From Pseudoselenomonas ruminantium (GTDB taxonomy: Bacteria; Bacillota; Negativicutes; Selenomonadales; Selenomonadaceae), in NCBI RefSeq assembly GCF_900142515.1, contig NZ_FRBC01000014.1, positions 1-64,000 of the forward strand: DNA of 64,000 nt, given 5' to 3'. Positions 60,797 to 64,000 of this stretch are shown here, one piece after another. The notes below the pieces were generated by a model. That model searched no databases, was not told the origin of the DNA, and saw nothing but the letters and a program-made list of their open reading frames with translations. Position 1 is the stretch's first letter, and the number at the start of each line of letters is the position of its first letter. The position numbers and the translations under genes are program-made.

Positions 60797-62065
60797 ATGA
60801 AAAAGACTCTCGTATCCGCTTTGACGGCAGCTTTGGTTGTCGGTGCTGCCAGCACGACGTTTGCTGCCAGCAATCCATTCTCCGATGTACCGGAGGGACA
60901 TTGGGCCTATGAATCCATCCAGAAGCTGGTGGATGACAATGTCATTGACGGTTATGGCGATGGCACCTTCCGCGGTGACCGCACCATCACGCGTTATGAA
61001 GCAGCTCAGATGGTAGCAAAGGCTATGGCCAAGAACCCCACGGGTGAGGACAAAACTGTTGTGGACAAGCTGCGTGCTGAATTTGCTGATGAACTCAACA
61101 ATCTGGGCGTACGTGTCAGCGACTTGGAGCGCAATGCCGACAAGGTGAAATGGAATGGCGAAGCTCGTTTCACTTATACTAGCGACCGCAATAAGAACAC
61201 GGCTGTTGGTACCAACACTAAGGTAAACAGTGCGCCGTTGCTTTTCCGTTTGGAACCCTCGGCAGAAGTCAATGATCATTGGCATGTAAAAGCTCGTCTC
61301 GATGCTACGACCCATCTGAATACTGATGCTGCTAATAATAATTCCGATAGGGTTAAGCTGGTTCGTGCCTGGGCGCAGGGTGACTACGATAAATTCCAGG
61401 TCAAGCTCGGTAAATTCGGTTCCCTCAATGGTGACAGCATTGCTGATACCCAGTTCTCCGGTGCTGAAGTATCCTTCGGCAAGGAGGTAAAGGGTATTGT
61501 TGCAGCTGGCCGTTTGAGCACGAATGTTTATGGCGGTAATTATGCAAAGGCTGCTAATTATCAGTATCTCGGTGTAGAGGGTGCGGTGGACAGATTGTCC
61601 GGTGGTCTCTATCTGCATCGTCTGAATACGAAGAGCCTTTCCGCTGCTGGTACGAGAACGGCGAAGTTCTTCAAGAACAACACGGAAGATACTTCCAATA
61701 TCATTGCTGTCAAGGGTTCCTACAAGATTGGCAATAATGTGAAACTGAATGGTTTCTATTCCAACAACCCTGAAGCTGACAACTATAAGCAGGCTGCCAG
61801 TGCAGAAGTGAGCTACAAGGGTGCACAGAAAGCCAACCAGGGCACTTGGGGTGCATGGGTAGCATATCGTCATCTGGGCAGTGCAGCCATGGTTAAGTCC
61901 ACCTATGATGTAATCAAACCGGACTTCAAGGGCTGGGAAATCGGCGCCAACTATGCTCCGTTCAAGAACGTAGTGGCTACCGCCCGCTATGGTGATGCTA
62001 AGGAAATCTCCAACAGCAACCAGAAGGAAAAGATTCTCTTCGGTCGTGTGCAGTTCTTCTTCTAA
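60797..62065 (+). CDS. SLH-domain outer-membrane porin (OmpM/Mep45 type)
   Basis: A 422-aa porin of the Negativicutes kind. Signal peptide MKKTLVSALTAALVVGAAST with cleavage after FAA near residue 24, then an SLH domain (NPFSDVPEGHWAYESIQKLV, DGYGDGTFRGDRTITRYEAA) that binds polyamine-modified peptidoglycan. A short coiled segment (ADELNNLGVRVSDLERNADK) leads into a beta-barrel ending GRVQFFF, with a terminal Phe. It both forms a pore and ties the outer membrane to the cell wall, replacing lipoprotein or OmpA anchors. The start has GGAGGAG six bases upstream and a strong terminator follows: a highly expressed single gene. Confidence 0.93.
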   Translation: MKKTLVSALTAALVVGAASTTFAASNPFSDVPEGHWAYESIQKLVDDNVIDGYGDGTFRGDRTITRYEAAQMVAKAMAKNPTGEDKTVVDKLRAEFADELNNLGVRVSDLERNADKVKWNGEARFTYTSDRNKNTAVGTNTKVNSAPLLFRLEPSAEVNDHWHVKARLDATTHLNTDAANNNSDRVKLVRAWAQGDYDKFQVKLGKFGSLNGDSIADTQFSGAEVSFGKEVKGIVAAGRLSTNVYGGNYAKAANYQYLGVEGAVDRLSGGLYLHRLNTKSLSAAGTRTAKFFKNNTEDTSNIIAVKGSYKIGNNVKLNGFYSNNPEADNYKQAASAEVSYKGAQKANQGTWGAWVAYRHLGSAAMVKSTYDVIKPDFKGWEIGANYAPFKNVVATARYGDAKEISNSNQKEKILFGRVQFFF

Positions 62066-62087
62066 GAGTTGAACCTTCATAATATGA

Positions 62088-62127
62088 ACCACCAGCAGAG
62101 CATATGCTGCTCTGTTGGTGGTTTTTT
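62088..62127 (+). terminator. Terminator of the SLH porin gene
   Basis: ACCACCAGCAGAGCA and TGCTCTGTTGGTGGT form a 15-bp stem with one mismatch, then TTTTTTG. Confidence 0.93.
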
Positions 62128-62230
62128 GTTTAGGTTGCAGGAAATAGCAGATTTATAACGAATTTTATCATGGTGAATTAAATTTTATGATAATAGTGCT
62201 ATTGTGTACTATTGAAAGGATGGAATTATA

Positions 62231-62611
62231 ATGCAGACTATTGCACTGATTGCTCATGACAAAAAGAAAGAAGACATGTTGGATTTTGCTTCACATCATA
62301 AGGAGCTTTTGTCCAGATTTCATTTGGTGGCAACCCGCACTACAGGAACGCTGCTGAAAGATAAGCTGGGGCTGGATGTGGAAACCATGATGTCAGGACC
62401 GTTGGGAGGGGATCAGCAGATTGGTGCATTGGTGGCTACGGAAAAGGTTCAGTATGTCATTTTTCTGCGTGATCCACTGACGTCCCAGCCTCATGAGCCA
62501 GATATCAATGCATTGTTGAGATTGTGTGATGTCCATAATGTTCCTTTAGCCACGAATCGTAAGAGTGGCCATATCTTGTTGGAATATGCAGCGAAGAAGC
62601 TGGATGCATGA
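62231..62611 (+). CDS. mgsA: Methylglyoxal synthase
   Basis: A 126-aa MgsA, which turns dihydroxyacetone phosphate into methylglyoxal and phosphate, a bypass of lower glycolysis. Marks are the N-terminal [17 protein letters not shown], a phosphate-binding [10 protein letters not shown], the [15 protein letters not shown] segment with its catalytic Asp, [20 protein letters not shown], and [12 protein letters not shown]. Length is typical. ATG 62231 follows AAAGGATGG. It is a single gene between a terminator and an independent promoter region. Confidence 0.96.
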   Translation: MQTIALIAHDKKKEDMLDFASHHKELLSRFHLVATRTTGTLLKDKLGLDVETMMSGPLGGDQQIGALVATEKVQYVIFLRDPLTSQPHEPDINALLRLCDVHNVPLATNRKSGHILLEYAAKKLDA

Positions 62612-62721
62612 TTTGCTGAAATTCAAGTAGCACAATAAATTGTATACGAAATTTATTTTATATTGTATAATATGAGTGGTGTTTCAAGCGATATTTTTTG
62701 TGGACAGGGAGGTTGAAGGCT

Positions 62722-63813
62722 GTGCTGAAGGTATATGCGGTAGAGAGCCTGCGGTCAGGTCTGATAGTAGGCCGTGATATTATGGATGAGCAGGGCAAGG
62801 CACTGATTTCTGCAGGAACGGCATTGACCAAGGAAATGATTTACGGGCTGTTGGATAGACCGATTTTTTCCGTATATATTGAAGAGACAGAGCCTGTTGA
62901 AGAACTTCCTGGGCAGGAGCATTTACTGGATGATGAATACATCAGCTGTTATAACGATGCTTATGCCAAACTGGAAAAGATATTCAATACATTGGTCGAG
63001 CAGGGGCAGTTTGATGCTGCTGACTTACAGGCGCTGATGGATGAAAGGACCTTTACCATGCTGAGTGATGGGGCAAAGGCTGTGTCCCAGATCCATAATA
63101 TGGAATATAAAGAACCCTATCTGATACATCATTGCCTGCATGTAGGGATCTTTGCCGGATTGATGGCTAAGTGGCTGGGCTTGTCTATATTGGATCAGTA
63201 TAATCTGGTCATAGCTGGCTTGTTCTTGGATATCGGTAAGTTGCGGATTCCCTCAGAAGTACTGGATAAAAAGGGAAAGCTTACGGATGAGGAGTTTGAA
63301 CTGGTGAAGAAACATGCGCAGTTCGGCCATGATATGATCAGCATGACCACGCTGAATGCCAATCAGGATATCATGAATGGCGTCTTGCAGCATCATGAAC
63401 GCTGCGATGGTTCTGGCTATCCTCGGCAGCTGACTGCAGAGAATATCTCCAGCTTCGGCAAGATCCTGGCTATCCTGGATATATATGATGCCATGGCCAG
63501 TGACCGCGTCTTTGCCAAGCGCCGCTCGCCCTTTGATGTGTTTGCCACCCTTTATGATGATATCCTCGATGGCAAGCTGGATACGGAGTACGGGGTGCAG
63601 TTCATCAAGCATCTCTGCCATTCATTGAATGGCAACTGGGTAGGATTGAGCAATGGGGAAAAGGCGCGCATCGTATATCTGGATGAGAGCCGTATCCGCT
63701 CGTTGCCTGTGGTGCAGACGCTAGGCGGTGAGTTCATCGATCTGGGCAAGAATCGGGATATCAAGGTGACGTGTATACTGACTGCCAATGAAGTAAGGGA
63801 TAACAATAGCTAA
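62722..63813 (+). CDS. HD-GYP domain protein with a substituted HD motif
   Basis: A 363-aa protein with an N-terminal ~110 residues of unknown role (YAVESLRSGLIVGRDIMDEQ) and a C-terminal HD-GYP domain. The GYP motif is intact (LQHHERCDGSGYPRQL) and the first His is present in HHCLHVGIFAG. The usual HDIGK, however, reads LFLDIGKLRIP, so the metal-binding His is Leu. HD-GYP proteins hydrolyse cyclic di-GMP using a metal centre of these residues, so this copy may be inactive or act as a sensor. The start is GTG 62722 with GGGAGG nine bases upstream. Confidence 0.85.
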   Translation: MLKVYAVESLRSGLIVGRDIMDEQGKALISAGTALTKEMIYGLLDRPIFSVYIEETEPVEELPGQEHLLDDEYISCYNDAYAKLEKIFNTLVEQGQFDAADLQALMDERTFTMLSDGAKAVSQIHNMEYKEPYLIHHCLHVGIFAGLMAKWLGLSILDQYNLVIAGLFLDIGKLRIPSEVLDKKGKLTDEEFELVKKHAQFGHDMISMTTLNANQDIMNGVLQHHERCDGSGYPRQLTAENISSFGKILAILDIYDAMASDRVFAKRRSPFDVFATLYDDILDGKLDTEYGVQFIKHLCHSLNGNWVGLSNGEKARIVYLDESRIRSLPVVQTLGGEFIDLGKNRDIKVTCILTANEVRDNNS

Positions 63814-63823
63814 GATGATAGGG

Positions 63824-63850
63824 GAGCTATGAATTTTTCGTAGCTCTTTT
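63824..63850 (+). terminator. Terminator before uvrB
   Basis: GAGCTA and TAGCTC (loop of 11) followed by TTTTATT, just after the HD-GYP stop codon. Confidence 0.7.
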
Positions 63851-63873
63851 ATTGCTTGTAAGGAGGAATGACC

Positions 63874-64000
63874 ATGGCCATGGTGCCAAAGTTGAATACG
63901 ATGCAGTTTGATAAAGAAATACCCTTTAAGGTCGTAGCGCCTTTTGAGCCCATGGGGGATCAGCCCAAAGCCATTGAAGATCTGGCAGCAGGCATTGAAA
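63874..64000 (+). CDS. uvrB: Excinuclease ABC subunit B, N-terminal part (cut by window end)
   Basis: Only 42 codons are in view. They read FKVVAPFEPMGDQPKAIEDL near the start, the diagnostic opening of UvrB (F.V.SPFEP.GDQP.AI..L), which with UvrA and UvrC carries out nucleotide excision repair. The start is the ATG at 63874 with AAGGAGG seven bases upstream; the ATG at 63868 is too close to the ribosome-binding site. The P-loop and later domains lie beyond the window. Confidence 0.9.
   Translation, partial: MAMVPKLNTMQFDKEIPFKVVAPFEPMGDQPKAIEDLAAGIE

Noticed and set aside
1-64000. CRISPR arrays
   Set aside because: No short direct repeats at regular spacing and no cas genes were seen; the repeats found are palindromic intergenic elements.

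Overview
The window looks like chromosome from a diderm Firmicute of the class Negativicutes, most like Selenomonas. It has moderately GC-rich coding DNA with strong Shine-Dalgarno sites. It also has outer-membrane machinery (two TonB-dependent receptors, ExbB/ExbD, two TonB proteins, and a porin with an N-terminal S-layer-homology domain of the OmpM/Mep45 type) and strictly anaerobic chemistry. The genus is my inference from gene content; no database search was possible.

Layout. 1-400: one copy of a ~318-bp structured repeat and a terminator. 402-4,860 (minus): a molybdopterin operon (MOSC-MogA fusion, MoaA, MoeA, MoeA-like), driven through a ~200-nt leader that ends in an intrinsic terminator, with a Crp/Fnr-like box near -42. 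4,856-8,246: AraD, a Cof-type phosphatase, two identical tRNA-Thr(CGT) genes and two small proteins. 8,287-12,704 (minus): a three-gene cassette of two TIM-barrel isomerase-like proteins and a 744-aa multidomain protein that appears to combine methyltransferase-like, choline-kinase-like, Rossmann-like and cytidylyltransferase modules. 12,840-24,640: an AT-richer accessory island with a DUF4143 ATPase, IS66 and IS256 wreckage, a nuclease (DUF4263/Shedu-like) plus helicase pair separated by a degraded group II intron, and remnants of nucleotide-sugar genes (CDP-glucose dehydratase, a sugar epimerase, UDP-galactopyranose mutase).

24,680-30,764 (plus): TatA, TatC, UbiD, UbiA, FolD and formate-tetrahydrofolate ligase. 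30,794-31,385: two members of the structured repeat family lying in opposite orientation. 31,500-45,150: fructose-bisphosphate aldolase, a metal P-type ATPase with a separate HMA chaperone, an AraC regulator, a Tat-exported 5'-nucleotidase, RluA, uracil permease, aspartate kinase, an aminotransferase and a Pit-type phosphate transporter with its DUF47 partner.

45,430-58,800 (plus): a large iron/heme locus behind a Fur-like box. It encodes receptor, ExbB, ExbD, TonB, a radical-SAM heme-degradation protein (HmuW/ChuW type), a second TonB, a flavodoxin (HmuF type), a FecCD permease and its ATPase, an ABC-2 type transporter pair, a second receptor and a periplasmic binding protein. Together they suffice in principle for heme uptake across two membranes and oxygen-independent ring opening. 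The FecCD permease start is out of frame at a six-G tract. 58,960-64,000: a nucleoside kinase, the SLH porin, methylglyoxal synthase, an HD-GYP protein with a substituted HD motif, and the start of uvrB.
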